DNA of 64,000 nucleotides from Exiguobacterium sibiricum 7-3 (GCF_000620865.1 NZ_KK211190.1:2770914-2834913); one strand, 5' to 3'; shown: positions 25,723-35,291, counted from the stretch's first letter. The notes: a model not told the origin generated them from the letters alone. Numbers and translations: made by a program.

Positions 25723-25770
25723 AACAAAAAGAAGGACCTGATTTTTTACAATCAGGTCCTTCTTTGTTTT
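25723..25770. terminator. bidirectional terminator, SDR / nupC
   Basis: Nearly perfect stem of about 18 bp (AACAAAAAGAAGGACCTGATT with AATCAGGTCCTTCTTTGTT) between convergent genes. Confidence 0.9.
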
Positions 25771-25802
25771 AAGGAATGACATGTCCGTCATTCTTATACG
25801 AT

Positions 25803-26981
25803 TTAGAGTAAAATACTGACGACGATTGCCGTCAAGACACTGACAAGTGTTGCTCCGTAAAGCAACTTCAGACCGAAGCTCGCTGCGACACTTCCTTGAC
25901 GATCGTCCAGTCCTTTGACAGCACCCGCGATGATCCCGATTGACGAGAAGTTAGCGAATGAGATCAGGAAGACAGAAACGATTCCAAGTGTCCGTGCTGA
26001 GAATTCTTTTGCATATTCAGGCAGGCTGAGCATCGCGACGAATTCGTTTGTAATCAATTTCGTTGCCATGACACTACCGGCACTGACCGCTTCCGCCCAT
26101 GGAACACCCATGATAAAGGCGAACGGCGCAAAGATGTAACCGAGAATTTCCTGGAACGAGATTCCGAGAACCATTAAGAAGATATCGTTGACCATGCCGA
26201 TTAAGGCGTTATATCCGATCAACATCGCTCCGACGATGATCGCGACTTTGAATCCATCCAGGATGTATTCGCCGAGCATTTCGAAGAACGTCTGTTTTTC
26301 TTCAACGATTTCTAAAATGTCTTCTTTTGGATCAACTGTGTACGGATTGATGATGGAAACAATCATGAATCCACCAAACAAGTTTAAGACGATTGCTGTG
26401 ACAACATATTTTGGTTCGACCATCGTCATGTATGCACCGACAATTGACATCGAAACCGTCGACATCGCAGACGCACACAATGTATACAAACGGTTCGGCG
26501 GTAATTTACCGATTTGTTTTTTAACAGTGATGAAAACTTCTGATTGACCGATCGCAGCTGACGCTACGGCATTATATGACTCAAGTTGTCCCATTCCGTT
26601 AATTTTCGAAAGGACAAACCCGATCCCGCGCATCAAGAGCGGCAGGATTTTTGTGAACTGTAAAATCCCGATTAAAGCCGAGATGAAAACGATTGGTAAC
26701 AGGACATTGATGAAGAACGGCTGCGCGCCTTCGTTCGCTAATCCACCGAATACGAAGTTGATTCCGATTGCGGCATAACTGAGCAATTTCTCGAACACTC
26801 GAGCGACACCTTTAATGACGATATAGCCGAATGACGTATTCAACAGGATGTATCCAAGTACAAGCTGAAGCACTAGCATGACCGCAAGCGGTTTCAATTT
26901 GATGCCTTTACGGTTGCTACTGACAAGGTATGCCAAACCAAACACGATGACAAGTCCCAGTATTGCGATTAAATATTTCAC
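25803..26981 (-). CDS. nupC: concentrative nucleoside transporter NupC
   Basis: A 392-residue CNT-family membrane protein. Family motifs include GQSEVFITVKKQIG, the nucleoside-binding helix-turn, and ANFSSIGIIAGAVKGLDDRQ near the C-terminus. It imports nucleosides with H+ or Na+. An extended -10 (TGATAAAAT on the minus strand) lies just upstream. It is monocistronic; no deoxyribonucleoside catabolic genes are adjacent. Confidence 0.92.
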   Translation of the reverse strand: MKYLIAILGLVIVFGLAYLVSSNRKGIKLKPLAVMLVLQLVLGYILLNTSFGYIVIKGVARVFEKLLSYAAIGINFVFGGLANEGAQPFFINVLLPIVFISALIGILQFTKILPLLMRGIGFVLSKINGMGQLESYNAVASAAIGQSEVFITVKKQIGKLPPNRLYTLCASAMSTVSMSIVGAYMTMVEPKYVVTAIVLNLFGGFMIVSIINPYTVDPKEDILEIVEEKQTFFEMLGEYILDGFKVAIIVGAMLIGYNALIGMVNDIFLMVLGISFQEILGYIFAPFAFIMGVPWAEAVSAGSVMATKLITNEFVAMLSLPEYAKEFSARTLGIVSVFLISFANFSSIGIIAGAVKGLDDRQGSVAASFGLKLLYGATLVSVLTAIVVSILL

Positions 26982-27105
26982 GAACTATCCCTCAATCCAT
27001 AGTTTATTTTATCAGTTGTACATAAGTACGAGGTCTGACGTTCAATCTCTTTCCCAAGTACTAGAATAATCAACATTCGGAAGAACTGCAAGGGGTAAAG
27101 TTCAT

Positions 27106-27957
27106 TTAGTAACCGCTTTCGTCATTTTCATAAACTTTCAATACAATGTTTTCCATCCGTTCCCGAACATTGCCCTGACTGATGTTCGTCTTCCCATATG
27201 CTTTCCAACCGGCATAAACATCGACGGTGTCCGGTTCAAAATCAAAAACAGCCGTTAAATCCCATTTTCGATCGTACGAAAATCCACTGCAGGCAATATA
27301 TTCAGCTAAAAATTGATCTGCTGCCTCCATTGATTCAAGCAATGCCAAATTTAATCGGCAATGGGCGACGTCTGCTTCAATTGGTCCGACACAGGCATTA
27401 ATCCAATCAACTACGTTATACTTTTCAACTGATTCGTATAACACATTGACTGGATGGAAATCACGATGGATGAATCGAATTTGCTGACTCGTCGCCGGTG
27501 GTTCTGCCACGGCCCGTTGCCAGACTTCTGTTTGAACTGTCCAGGAAGGAACTGTTCGCTTCGTCACGTATGGTGCATACCGATACCGGGCTTCCGGAAC
27601 CGGCAGTTGATGAATCGCGGCTAACGTTTTTGCCAATTGTCTGAGATACGCTCGATTTAACGGCTTAAGTCGGACGTCGCCCGGTAAATGCGTCATTTGA
27701 ATCCAGGGCGGAATCTGACCGTCCCACATCAATTGATAATTTTCGACATCCGGTCCTAACATCCCAGTCGCCTGTAACGCAAAGACCTCGTGCGCGACGA
27801 GGTCCGGTTCCTGCTTCAGCCAGGCAGCATTTGTATGGATTCGAAAGACACTATCTCCTGCTCGAAACACATGCGAGGAAGTCGCACCCTTTAAGGGGAT
27901 AACAGTTTCCCCTTCCAATCCGACACGTTGCAAAATCGTTGCGATGATCTTGTTCAC
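27106..27957 (-). CDS. aminoglycoside phosphotransferase-fold kinase
   Basis: A 283-residue APH/choline-kinase-fold protein. The catalytic loop FIHRDFHPVNVLYE and the metal Asp in NVVDWINACVGP are intact, so it should phosphorylate a small molecule; the substrate is unknown. The GTG start overlaps the stop of the HD hydrolase gene by 4 bp (GTGA), which shows translational coupling. Antibiotic resistance is unlikely from this context; a metabolite or nucleoside kinase working with the HD enzyme is more plausible. Confidence 0.82.
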   Translation of the reverse strand: MNKIIATILQRVGLEGETVIPLKGATSSHVFRAGDSVFRIHTNAAWLKQEPDLVAHEVFALQATGMLGPDVENYQLMWDGQIPPWIQMTHLPGDVRLKPLNRAYLRQLAKTLAAIHQLPVPEARYRYAPYVTKRTVPSWTVQTEVWQRAVAEPPATSQQIRFIHRDFHPVNVLYESVEKYNVVDWINACVGPIEADVAHCRLNLALLESMEAADQFLAEYIACSGFSYDRKWDLTAVFDFEPDTVDVYAGWKAYGKTNISQGNVRERMENIVLKVYENDESGY

Positions 27958-29258
27958 GCTTCTTCTCCAAGTAACAATTGATCGATTTGCATCTTCTCGT
28001 TCGCAAATTCCCGTAAGTCATGCAGGATTTCCTGCGGATAAAACAGCTTCTCGTCCGTCTGACGCGAATTGGCAATCGCTTGAACGAGGGGCGAGACTTG
28101 CGAGATCTCTTTCATCTGACCGTTTTTCATCTGCAGCATAATCGGTTGTTTGCTGATTTCTCCATTGTCCCCGTACAAGTCATACGGCAGGCGGCTGAGC
28201 TTGTCTTCGAGTAGATAATAGGTCGGATCAAGACCGATCTGTTCAAATAATGAACAGAGTTTTTTATGAACACGCGCCCGTTTATCGGCCGGGTAATCGA
28301 CATATTTAAATAATTTCCGGTCGACGAACCGACGTGCCAGATCGCTTAATACCACGTCCTTCTCCTCCGCCCACTGTTGGAAGTAGAAGTAGACGATTGT
28401 CTCGTCGAGTGCCAAATAGTTTTTTAAGGACATCTGTTGTGTAAAGAGTGGACTTAAATGAATCGGATCAATCGCAAATTCGTAATCGCCCGTATACAGT
28501 TCTTTGGCCCGTTCAAGGATCGCTTTTAATAAATAATCACTCGATCGCGTGACAGGATGGAGGTAGACTTGCCAGTACATCTGATAACGTCGCATGATGT
28601 AATCTTCGATCGAGTGCATGCCGGACTGCTTGACGACCATCTGATTCGGTGCCGGACGCAGGACACGCAACATCCGTTCGAGGTCAAACTTCCCGTAACT
28701 GACACCGGCGAAATGGGCATCCCGCAACAGGTAGTCCATCCGGTCGACATCGAGCTGGGAACTGATCATCGTCACAAGCAATTGGTTCGGATGGGTTTTA
28801 TTGATGATTGACGCGACTTCTTCTGCAAATCCTTCGCCGACTTGATCGAGGACCTGCTTGATTTCTGTATCCCCCAAGATGATCCGTTCCGTCCATTCCT
28901 CGTGATCAACGCCAAAGACATTCTCAAAGGCATGGGAAAATGGTCCGTGTCCGACGTCGTGCAGCAGTGCCGCGACCAGTGTCAATTCACGGTACTGATC
29001 GTCCCAGTCAGCCCGACCGTTAAAGACGTCAATCAACTGCCGCGTAATCTCGTACACGCCGAGCGAATGGTGGAAACGGGTGTGCTCGGCTCCATGGAAC
29101 GTCAAAAACGATGTTCCGAGTTGTTTGATCCGGCGCAAGCGTTGAAATTCCTTTGTTCCGATCAATTGCCAGATCAATTGGTCACTGACGTAGATGTAAC
29201 GATGAACGGGATCCTTAAATACCTTTGTTTCTTTTAATTGCCCCAGTGACTGATACAT
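27954..29258 (-). CDS. ywfO: YwfO-like HD-domain nucleotide phosphohydrolase
   Basis: A 434-residue HD-superfamily protein. Metal motif pieces are HTRFHHSLG, LLHDVGHGPFSH and the distal Asp in SSQLDVDRMDYLLRDA. This matches the YwfO/dGTPase-like group, which hydrolyses (d)NTPs or related nucleotides. It is divergent from lipL, as ywfO is near lipL in B. subtilis. The start is ATG 29258 with AAAGGAGA upstream. Confidence 0.88.
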   Translation of the reverse strand: MYQSLGQLKETKVFKDPVHRYIYVSDQLIWQLIGTKEFQRLRRIKQLGTSFLTFHGAEHTRFHHSLGVYEITRQLIDVFNGRADWDDQYRELTLVAALLHDVGHGPFSHAFENVFGVDHEEWTERIILGDTEIKQVLDQVGEGFAEEVASIINKTHPNQLLVTMISSQLDVDRMDYLLRDAHFAGVSYGKFDLERMLRVLRPAPNQMVVKQSGMHSIEDYIMRRYQMYWQVYLHPVTRSSDYLLKAILERAKELYTGDYEFAIDPIHLSPLFTQQMSLKNYLALDETIVYFYFQQWAEEKDVVLSDLARRFVDRKLFKYVDYPADKRARVHKKLCSLFEQIGLDPTYYLLEDKLSRLPYDLYGDNGEISKQPIMLQMKNGQMKEISQVSPLVQAIANSRQTDEKLFYPQEILHDLREFANEKMQIDQLLLGEEA

Positions 29259-29369
29259 ACACTCTCTCCTTTAATGGTTCGTTCTCGATCGTTATAGTTC
29301 ATATTTCGGTTTAAAACGGTCCGTTCCTGTTGCTTGCCTTGCTTCTTACAGAAAGTTTACATTGCCCTA

Positions 29370-29378
29370 TGCTATAAT
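29370..29378 (+). promoter_or_regulatory. extended -10 promoter of lipL-degV
   Basis: TGCTATAAT (hexamer 29373-29378) is a perfect extended -10; the -35 is weak, as is common with that type. Confidence 0.65.
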
Positions 29379-29412
29379 GGTGTCGCAAATCTAGAAAAAA
29401 AGGAACGAGCCT

Positions 29413-30237
29413 ATGGGAATCGAACTCTTAAAACAAGAACATTATCGTATTTTTGATCAAACGTCACTCGGAAACACCTTTCATGCCACACAATCGTTTG
29501 CGATGGACGATACATTGTGCGCCTCCGTCGCTACAGAAGGTGCCGCCATCCGCTCCTGGGTCCACCACGAAACGGTTGTCCTCGGTATTCAGGATGCGCG
29601 TCTCCCTCACCTCGATGACGGCATCGACGTCTTACACGCCCGTGGTTTTCAACCGGTCATCCGCAATTCCGGCGGTCTTGCCGTCGTGCTCGATGCCGGT
29701 GTCCTGAACATCTCGCTTGTGCTTCCGGAACGCGGCGGAATCGATATCGACAGCGGTTATGAAGCGATGCTCGCCCTTGTCCGTCGCATGTTCGCCGAAG
29801 AAACGGATGCCATCGTCGCCGGCGAAGTCGTCGGATCATATTGCCCCGGATCGTATGATTTATCGATTGCCGGCAAAAAGTTCGCCGGGATTTCACAGCG
29901 GCGTGTCCGTGGAGGCGTCGCGGTTCAAATTTATCTCTGCGTGAAGGGCAGTGGCAGTGCCCGGGCGCAACTTGTCCGTGATTTTTATGTTGCCGCCCTT
30001 CAAGGAGAAACGACGAAGTTCGTCTATCCGACAGTCGTTCCGGAAACAATGGCGTCTTTGGAAGAACTGTTGCAACGTCCTTTGACGGTCGAAGACTGCT
30101 TGATACGTGTTTATCGCTCCTTGATGGAACTTGGCGCCACACTCACACCGTCCGTCTTGAGCGAGGTCGAAAACGAACGCTTCGGTGTAAACCTGGGTCG
30201 GATGTTGGATCGAAATGAAAAAGTCCTAGGTGAATAA
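29413..30237 (+). CDS. lipL: octanoyl-[GcvH]:protein N-octanoyltransferase LipL
   Basis: A 274-residue BPL/LPL-fold acyltransferase. Catalytic Cys144 lies in [12 protein letters not shown], Lys156 in the [10 protein letters not shown] segment, and [14 protein letters not shown] forms the substrate site. LipL moves octanoyl from GcvH to E2 subunits of 2-oxo acid dehydrogenases in Bacillales lipoate assembly. It starts 154 bp from the divergent ywfO and probably forms a unit with degV. Confidence 0.92.
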   Translation: MGIELLKQEHYRIFDQTSLGNTFHATQSFAMDDTLCASVATEGAAIRSWVHHETVVLGIQDARLPHLDDGIDVLHARGFQPVIRNSGGLAVVLDAGVLNISLVLPERGGIDIDSGYEAMLALVRRMFAEETDAIVAGEVVGSYCPGSYDLSIAGKKFAGISQRRVRGGVAVQIYLCVKGSGSARAQLVRDFYVAALQGETTKFVYPTVVPETMASLEELLQRPLTVEDCLIRVYRSLMELGATLTPSVLSEVENERFGVNLGRMLDRNEKVLGE

Positions 30238-30251
30238 AGGAGAGAACGCAC

Positions 30252-31100
30252 ATGGTACGTTTTATTACAGACAGCGGTGCCGATGCACCCAAAGAATTAC
30301 TCGATGCTTACGGCTTCACCGTCATGCCGTTCGGCGTGTTGATTGACGAAGAGACATTTTTCGACGGTGAATCGATTTCACCGGTCGAATTATATGAAAA
30401 AATGCGGAACGGGGCGGCACCAAAGACGTTTCAAGTAGAAGTGTCACGGATGGTCGAAGTCTTTACAGAACACTTTAAACAAGGTGAACCGTTCCTCTAT
30501 CTGGCATTTTCCAGTGAATTGTCCGGAACGTATCAAACGGCAACGATGCTTGCAGCAGAGCTTGCTGAAACGTATCCGGATGTCCCATATGCCATCATCA
30601 ACACAAAAACAGCCTCGACCGGTCAGGGACTGTTCGTGTTGGACGTCGCTGCATTTGCGAAAACCCATTCGTTTGAGGAAACAAAAACGTATGCCGAGCA
30701 AAAAGTAAATACTATTCGGCACTTGTTTACGGTCGAATCTTTGGAATACTTGATGCGCGGAGGCCGGGTTTCGCGGGCAAGTGCCTTTATCGGTGGCCTG
30801 CTGTCAATCCTGCCGCTCTTGACGGTCGAAGACGGGAAACTGATTCCAAAAGAAAAAATCCGCGGACAGAAAAAAGTAATGAACCGGATCGTCGAATGGA
30901 TGGAAGAAGCACGTCCTGCCATTGACGGACACCGGATCATCATCGGTCACGGCGATTCAATCGAACGGGCGGAACAACTGAAACAGTTGATTGAAGCCCA
31001 GTTCTCACCGAGTGAAATCCTGATTACAGTCGCTGGAGCAGCGATCGGTTCGCACACCGGACCGGGACTGCTTGTCATCGGCTATGATTTGCCGACCTGA
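30252..31100 (+). CDS. DegV family fatty-acid-binding protein
   Basis: A 282-residue DegV protein: FITDSGADAPKELL at the start, FSSELSGTYQTA around the ligand Ser, and SLEYLMRGGRVSRASAFIG. DegV/FakB proteins hold a fatty acid for phosphorylation by the FakA kinase, which is not in this window. AAAGGAG lies before the ATG, 14 bp after lipL, so fatty-acid binding and octanoyl transfer are in one unit. Confidence 0.9.
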   Translation: MVRFITDSGADAPKELLDAYGFTVMPFGVLIDEETFFDGESISPVELYEKMRNGAAPKTFQVEVSRMVEVFTEHFKQGEPFLYLAFSSELSGTYQTATMLAAELAETYPDVPYAIINTKTASTGQGLFVLDVAAFAKTHSFEETKTYAEQKVNTIRHLFTVESLEYLMRGGRVSRASAFIGGLLSILPLLTVEDGKLIPKEKIRGQKKVMNRIVEWMEEARPAIDGHRIIIGHGDSIERAEQLKQLIEAQFSPSEILITVAGAAIGSHTGPGLLVIGYDLPT

Positions 31101-31124
31101 CAGCCGCTTGATTTTATTCACACT

Positions 31125-31195
31125 AAAAAAATCCGAATGATCCCCCCTCTTCTTTATCAGAAAAGGTTGGATCCTCCGGATTTTTTTGTTTTTTT
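31125..31195 (+). terminator. terminator after degV
   Basis: Outer stem AAAAAAATCCG (31125-31135) pairs with CGGATTTTTT (31177-31187); an inner GGATCC-type stem lies between. A long T-tract follows. Confidence 0.8.
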
Positions 31196-31214
31196 AATCT
31201 GTTATTTCACGGTT

Positions 31215-31625
31215 TCATCGTCTCGATGCATACGGTGTCCGCTCTGTTCCCGGTTCAAAAAGCCCGAGCAACAAAAAGCGGAACAACACATATACAAACA
31301 AGAGCAACGTCACCAGTTCAAAGCACAAATAGCCGACGTCTTGCAAGGACAGTCCTGTCCGGATTCCGTTCCACAAGTAGGGAAGATCTATCGTCAACAG
31401 ACCGATTAGACCAGCAGCCAGCGCTTCCGCCCGTGTCAGCGGATGGCGAAGCGAATAGGAAACGCGCTTGACGTTAAAGATGTTCTGGATTCCGTTCTCT
31501 GATGTATAGCCTTTATACAGCCCGAACGCCGAAGCGATTGCTACGAGGAAAAGTAGCGAAAGCGGGACGACGAGATTTACGACGACTAGCAGGAACAGCA
31601 TCGTCAAGACAATGTTCGGTTTCAT
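31215..31625 (-). CDS. unrecognised membrane protein of the flotillin operon
   Basis: A 136-residue protein with about four hydrophobic segments (about 5-35, 68-85, 100-122). No family recognised. The ATG overlaps the flotillin stop by 4 bp (ATGA), so it is translated with floT and is the last gene of the operon. A role at or near flotillin membrane assemblies is inferred from position only. Confidence 0.75.
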   Translation of the reverse strand: MKPNIVLTMLFLLVVVNLVVPLSLLFLVAIASAFGLYKGYTSENGIQNIFNVKRVSYSLRHPLTRAEALAAGLIGLLTIDLPYLWNGIRTGLSLQDVGYLCFELVTLLLFVYVLFRFLLLGLFEPGTERTPYASRR

Positions 31626-33142
31626 TCAGGTTTGCCAGACGCTACCGGTTCTCCTTGATTCAAGTTGACCGTCAATGGTTTCGCCGTTCCTTTACCCGAG
31701 AAGTTTTCAATCAAGTCTTTGACATCGATACCGGATGACGCTTTAAGCGTCTCCTGCAACGAAGCCATCAAGTCGGTTGCGTATCCGGTCACCCGGTTTG
31801 CACCGCCGCCCTCACCGCTTCCCGTGTCCACGACCGTAATCTTGTCGATGTTGCCGAGTGGTGCTGCGACCTGTTTCGCATATTCCGGCATCATCCGGAC
31901 GACCATGTCGAGGATTGCCGCTTGTCCGAACTGTTCGAACGCCTGAGCGATTTTTTCTTTGGCTTCCGCTTCCGCGAGACCTTTCAGACGGATGATATCC
32001 GCTTCCGTCTCCCCTTGCGCCCGTTCGGCTTCCGCTTTCGCCAAACCATCGAGACGAATCCGTTCGGCGTCGGCTTTCGCAGAGGCTTCAATCCGGTACT
32101 TCGTCGCATCGGCTTCCGCATATTGTTTCGCACGATCGGCTTGGGCCGCCTGCTCAATCGAATAACGGTCGGCGTCCGCCCGTTTTTTGACTTCCGCATC
32201 GTATTGTTTCTCACGACGGAGAATCTCACGTTCTTCAAGCTCGATTTGTTTCTGACGTTCGATGATTTTAATTTGCATCTGTTGTTCCGTAACTTCCTGC
32301 TGAGCGCGTGCATTTTCAAGATCATACGCCTGGTCGGCTTTCGCTTTCGCGATATCCTGTTCACGGCGGTAATCAGCCATCTTCAGCTGATTTTCTTTTT
32401 CCGCTTCCGCAATTTCCGTCGCCCGTTCAAGTTCAGCTTTTTTCGCATCTTTTGACGCTTCCGCCCGTTTGATTCGTGTTTCTTTTTCTGCATCGGCTGT
32501 TGCGATATCAGCATCCCGGCGGACCTGGGCAATCCGCGGTTTTCCGAGTGATTCGAGGTAACCGTTCTTATCGCGTACGTCTTTGATTGTAAACGATACG
32601 ATGATCAGTCCCATTTTCGCTAAATCCTGCGAGGCGACCCGTTGCACTTCTTGCGAGAATTTATCCCGGTTCTTATAAATCTCTTCGACCGTCATCGAAC
32701 CGAGGATCGACCGCAAGTGACCTTCGAGTACTTCACGTGCTTCGCCTTCCCGGTCTTCCTTTGATTTACCAAGGAATTGTTCGGCTGCCGTTGCGATTTC
32801 GGAAATCGAGCTGCCGATTTTGATGATGGCTGTCCCGTCTGCCATGACCGGAACACCTTGCTCCGTATAGACTTCCGGTGTCGTTACTTCGAGCTTGCTT
32901 GACAGCAGGCTGAGCGGGGATGCTTGTTGAAAGACCGGTAAGATGAATGCTCCGCCACCGCGAATGATTTTGACCCGATTGCCGGATTCATCGGTGTTGA
33001 CGGTCGGACTATTTCCAAGATAACTTCCGGAAACGATTAACGCTTCCTCCGGTCCAACTGTGCGGTACTTTGTCACGAATAAGGCAATCAGCGCTAAGAT
33101 CAACGCACCGGCAATAATAGCCACGATAATAATCGGGTTCAT
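31622..33142 (-). CDS. floT: flotillin FloT (YuaG-like)
   Basis: A 506-residue SPFH/flotillin. An N-terminal hairpin (NPIIIVAIIAGALILALIAL) anchors it. The SPFH domain spans about 30-190 and the flotillin coiled-coil of Glu/Ala repeats about 195-400. It scaffolds liquid-ordered membrane microdomains. The start is ATG 33142 behind AGGAGA and overlaps the YuaF-like gene by 4 bp. The pair matches yuaF-yuaG of B. subtilis, which is sigma-W dependent; a sigma-W-like promoter lies upstream here too. Confidence 0.93.
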   Translation of the reverse strand: MNPIIIVAIIAGALILALIALFVTKYRTVGPEEALIVSGSYLGNSPTVNTDESGNRVKIIRGGGAFILPVFQQASPLSLLSSKLEVTTPEVYTEQGVPVMADGTAIIKIGSSISEIATAAEQFLGKSKEDREGEAREVLEGHLRSILGSMTVEEIYKNRDKFSQEVQRVASQDLAKMGLIIVSFTIKDVRDKNGYLESLGKPRIAQVRRDADIATADAEKETRIKRAEASKDAKKAELERATEIAEAEKENQLKMADYRREQDIAKAKADQAYDLENARAQQEVTEQQMQIKIIERQKQIELEEREILRREKQYDAEVKKRADADRYSIEQAAQADRAKQYAEADATKYRIEASAKADAERIRLDGLAKAEAERAQGETEADIIRLKGLAEAEAKEKIAQAFEQFGQAAILDMVVRMMPEYAKQVAAPLGNIDKITVVDTGSGEGGGANRVTGYATDLMASLQETLKASSGIDVKDLIENFSGKGTAKPLTVNLNQGEPVASGKPE

Positions 33143-33660
33143 GAAAACATCTCCTCTTTCCACCTTGTGGGATAGGTCATGACATGGGCCACGCCTTGTT
33201 TAATTTCAATGATAATGACTTTTGTTCCTTGTTCTAACGCCGGCCCTTCAAAAAGAACAGCAGATTTGGCAATTCGTCCCGAGACATCGTCGACGAGAAT
33301 TTCGCCGTACCCGTTTTCAGGAATCGGGGTGATGACGAGAGCACTGCGTCCTTCGAGTGTCTGTTCCGAAAAACTGATTGACTGCTCTGCTTTAGCAAGC
33401 GGAACAAAAATAAATAAGTGCAGTAAAGACGTCAAAATGAGACTGATGCCGGCACTGATCAGCAAAACAACAAGCGAACCGAGCGACGTCAGGTGTTCCA
33501 GTCCAAATCCAAAAGCAGATGTCAAAATAACAAAGGATAGGATTAACGTCGGATGAAAGATTTGATCGATGCCGGGAATCAAGTCTGAAAAAATAACAGA
33601 CAATAAAACACCACAGGCTGCGGCGGCAAGGGCATACAGATAAAGCGTACTAACGTCCAT
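33139..33660 (-). CDS. yuaF: YuaF-like NfeD-family membrane protein
   Basis: A 173-residue protein with three hydrophobic segments in the first 95 residues and a C-terminal OB-like NfeD domain (GRSALVITPIPENGYGEILV). NfeD proteins partner with SPFH proteins, and the 4-bp overlap with floT fits. The start is ATG 33660, behind GAGGTGAT, 11 bp inside the small upstream gene. Confidence 0.87.
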   Translation of the reverse strand: MDVSTLYLYALAAAACGVLLSVIFSDLIPGIDQIFHPTLILSFVILTSAFGFGLEHLTSLGSLVVLLISAGISLILTSLLHLFIFVPLAKAEQSISFSEQTLEGRSALVITPIPENGYGEILVDDVSGRIAKSAVLFEGPALEQGTKVIIIEIKQGVAHVMTYPTRWKEEMFS

Positions 33661-33901
33661 CTTCTATCACCTCGATAAACGAATTCGATCCGTACAGTTG
33701 CCGATAGGCTTGAAGATATGCGTGTCGATTTTCTTCATATAATAATTCGGCTAATTCTTTTTCCCGTGGACTGCCTGCTTCTTCACATCGGCGGGTATAC
33801 TTTTTTTGTGCCGCGTAATGTCGCGCCAACAAACTCTCCAGTGTTCTCTGATTCTTTGGTTCAGATACCGGCCGTGTATCCGAAAGAGATCGTTTTTTCA
33901 T
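33650..33901 (-). CDS. unrecognised 83-residue basic protein, first gene of the flotillin operon
   Basis: A small soluble, Arg/Glu-rich, probably helical protein. No family recognised. AGAGGAG precedes the ATG, and its 3' end overlaps yuaF by 11 bp. It is the first gene behind a sigma-W-like promoter, which links it to the flotillin pair. Confidence 0.72.
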   Translation of the reverse strand: MKKRSLSDTRPVSEPKNQRTLESLLARHYAAQKKYTRRCEEAGSPREKELAELLYEENRHAYLQAYRQLYGSNSFIEVIEDGR

Positions 33902-33940
33902 CCGACTGCTCCTCTCTTCTGTGCTGAGCTCTTCTTTATT

Positions 33941-33967
33941 TACGATTTATTTTTGGAAATAGTTTCA
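33941..33967 (-). promoter_or_regulatory. sigma-W-like ECF promoter of the flotillin operon
   Basis: Minus strand: TGAAAC (33962-33967), 17-bp spacer, CGTA (33941-33944). The sigma-W consensus is TGAAAC-N16/17-CGTA. It is 40 bp upstream of the first start codon. Confidence 0.8.
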
Positions 33968-34011
33968 AAATCCTCTGATTTTTTTCTGGAATTCACAGAC
34001 ATAATAAACAA

Positions 34012-34038
34012 AAAAGGACCAACTTAAAAGTCGGTCCT
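34012..34038 (-). terminator. terminator of the Bcr/CflA exporter
   Basis: Minus-strand stem AGGACC-x-ACTT/AAGT-x-GGTCCT followed by TTTTTTGTTTATT. Confidence 0.85.
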
Positions 34039-34091
34039 AACAAAACATCATTTGAGTCATTTTTAAAGCAGTTTCTCCTGTAAAAAAAATC

Positions 34092-35291
34092 TTATGCTTT
34101 TTTTCGCACAATCAATAAGGTATAGACAAGTAAAGCCAAACAATCAAGTGTCATGATGATTAACCCCATCGGCAAAGCCGAATCTTCCCCCATCACACCA
34201 ACAAGCGGTGACACAAGTGAGCCGACAAGCATCGGCAACAGACCAAGCAATGCCGAGGCACTTCCGGCCGTTGAACCGTAGTTTTGCATCGCGAGCGTAA
34301 AACCGAGTGTCGAAATCATACCGACACTCGAAACGACGAAGAACAACGGAATCATGACGAGAATCAGGGAGCTGGATAAAGTCAGAGCAAGAAACAGACA
34401 GATCCCGGCTAAGGCGACGACCGTCAAGGCAATCCGCATCATTTTTTGACTATCGACGCGTCCTGCCAACCGTCCTGCTGTTTGGGCAGCAAGAATGATC
34501 CCGATACCGTTCAGACCAAATAAGAAACTGAATTGCTGCGGACTTGCGCCGTAGATATTCTGTAACACGAATGGGGATCCGGAAATATACGCAAACATCG
34601 CGCCCATGGCAAACGCTTGGGCAAAAGCATAACCGATGAAGGTCCGGTCCGATAACAGCCTTCCAAACGTTTGAAATGTCGTCTTCAAATTCCCTTCGAC
34701 CCGGTGATGGACAGGTAGTGTTTCCGGCAACCGGAATGCGACTGCAATCAGCATTAACGTACTTAAGATGGCGAGCAGATAAAACACGACGCGCCAGTCG
34801 CCGAACCGTAAAATTTGTCCACCGATGATCGGCGCCAAAATCGGTGCGGTTCCGTTGACCAGTGATAACGCTGCAAAAAACTTCGTCAGTTCTGGTCCTT
34901 CAAACAAATCCCGGACGATGGCCCGCGAGATAACGATTCCGGATGCACCGGCTGCTCCCTGAACAAAACGTAAAGCGATCAAAACCTCAATCGTCGGTGC
35001 AAAGGCACAGGCGAGTGATGCCAGTAAATAGGCAAACAGGGCCAGTATCAAAGGACGTTTTCGCCCCCGGACGTCACTGAGCGGACCGACGATAATCTGT
35101 CCAAGTGCCATCCCGAGCATACAGGCAGTCAAGCTGAGCTGAATCGAGGAAGCACTGGCACCAAAAGAACGGGACATGTCCGGAAACGCCGGTAAATACA
35201 TATCAATGGAAAGCGGACCAAGTGCAGCGAGTGATCCTAAAATCAGGATTAAGGTCAATCGTTTGGTTTGAATCGGTGAGGCGTTCGTCAT
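34092..35291 (-). CDS. Bcr/CflA-family MFS drug exporter
   Basis: A 399-residue, 12-helix DHA1 transporter. The N-terminus ALGPLSIDMYLPAFPDMSRSF is the Bcr/CflA signature, with GPLSDVRGRKRPLI as motif A. It would export bicyclomycin-like drugs, sulfonamides or amino-acid derivatives such as cysteine. It starts 17 bp downstream of the tandem HD gene with AAAGGAGGA upstream, so the two are cotranscribed. Confidence 0.88.
   Translation of the reverse strand: MTNASPIQTKRLTLILILGSLAALGPLSIDMYLPAFPDMSRSFGASASSIQLSLTACMLGMALGQIIVGPLSDVRGRKRPLILALFAYLLASLACAFAPTIEVLIALRFVQGAAGASGIVISRAIVRDLFEGPELTKFFAALSLVNGTAPILAPIIGGQILRFGDWRVVFYLLAILSTLMLIAVAFRLPETLPVHHRVEGNLKTTFQTFGRLLSDRTFIGYAFAQAFAMGAMFAYISGSPFVLQNIYGASPQQFSFLFGLNGIGIILAAQTAGRLAGRVDSQKMMRIALTVVALAGICLFLALTLSSSLILVMIPLFFVVSSVGMISTLGFTLAMQNYGSTAGSASALLGLLPMLVGSLVSPLVGVMGEDSALPMGLIIMTLDCLALLVYTLLIVRKKA

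Noticed and set aside
27106-27957. Aminoglycoside resistance gene
   Set aside because: Fold only; coupling to a housekeeping HD hydrolase and chromosomal synteny argue for metabolism.
29657-30142. 161-codon minus-strand frame
   Set aside because: Inside lipL, extremely Arg-rich, no start signals.
31922-32455. 177-codon plus-strand frame, Phe/Arg-rich
   Set aside because: Antisense shadow of the flotillin coiled-coil repeats; composition reflects the Glu/Ala/Lys codons of floT.
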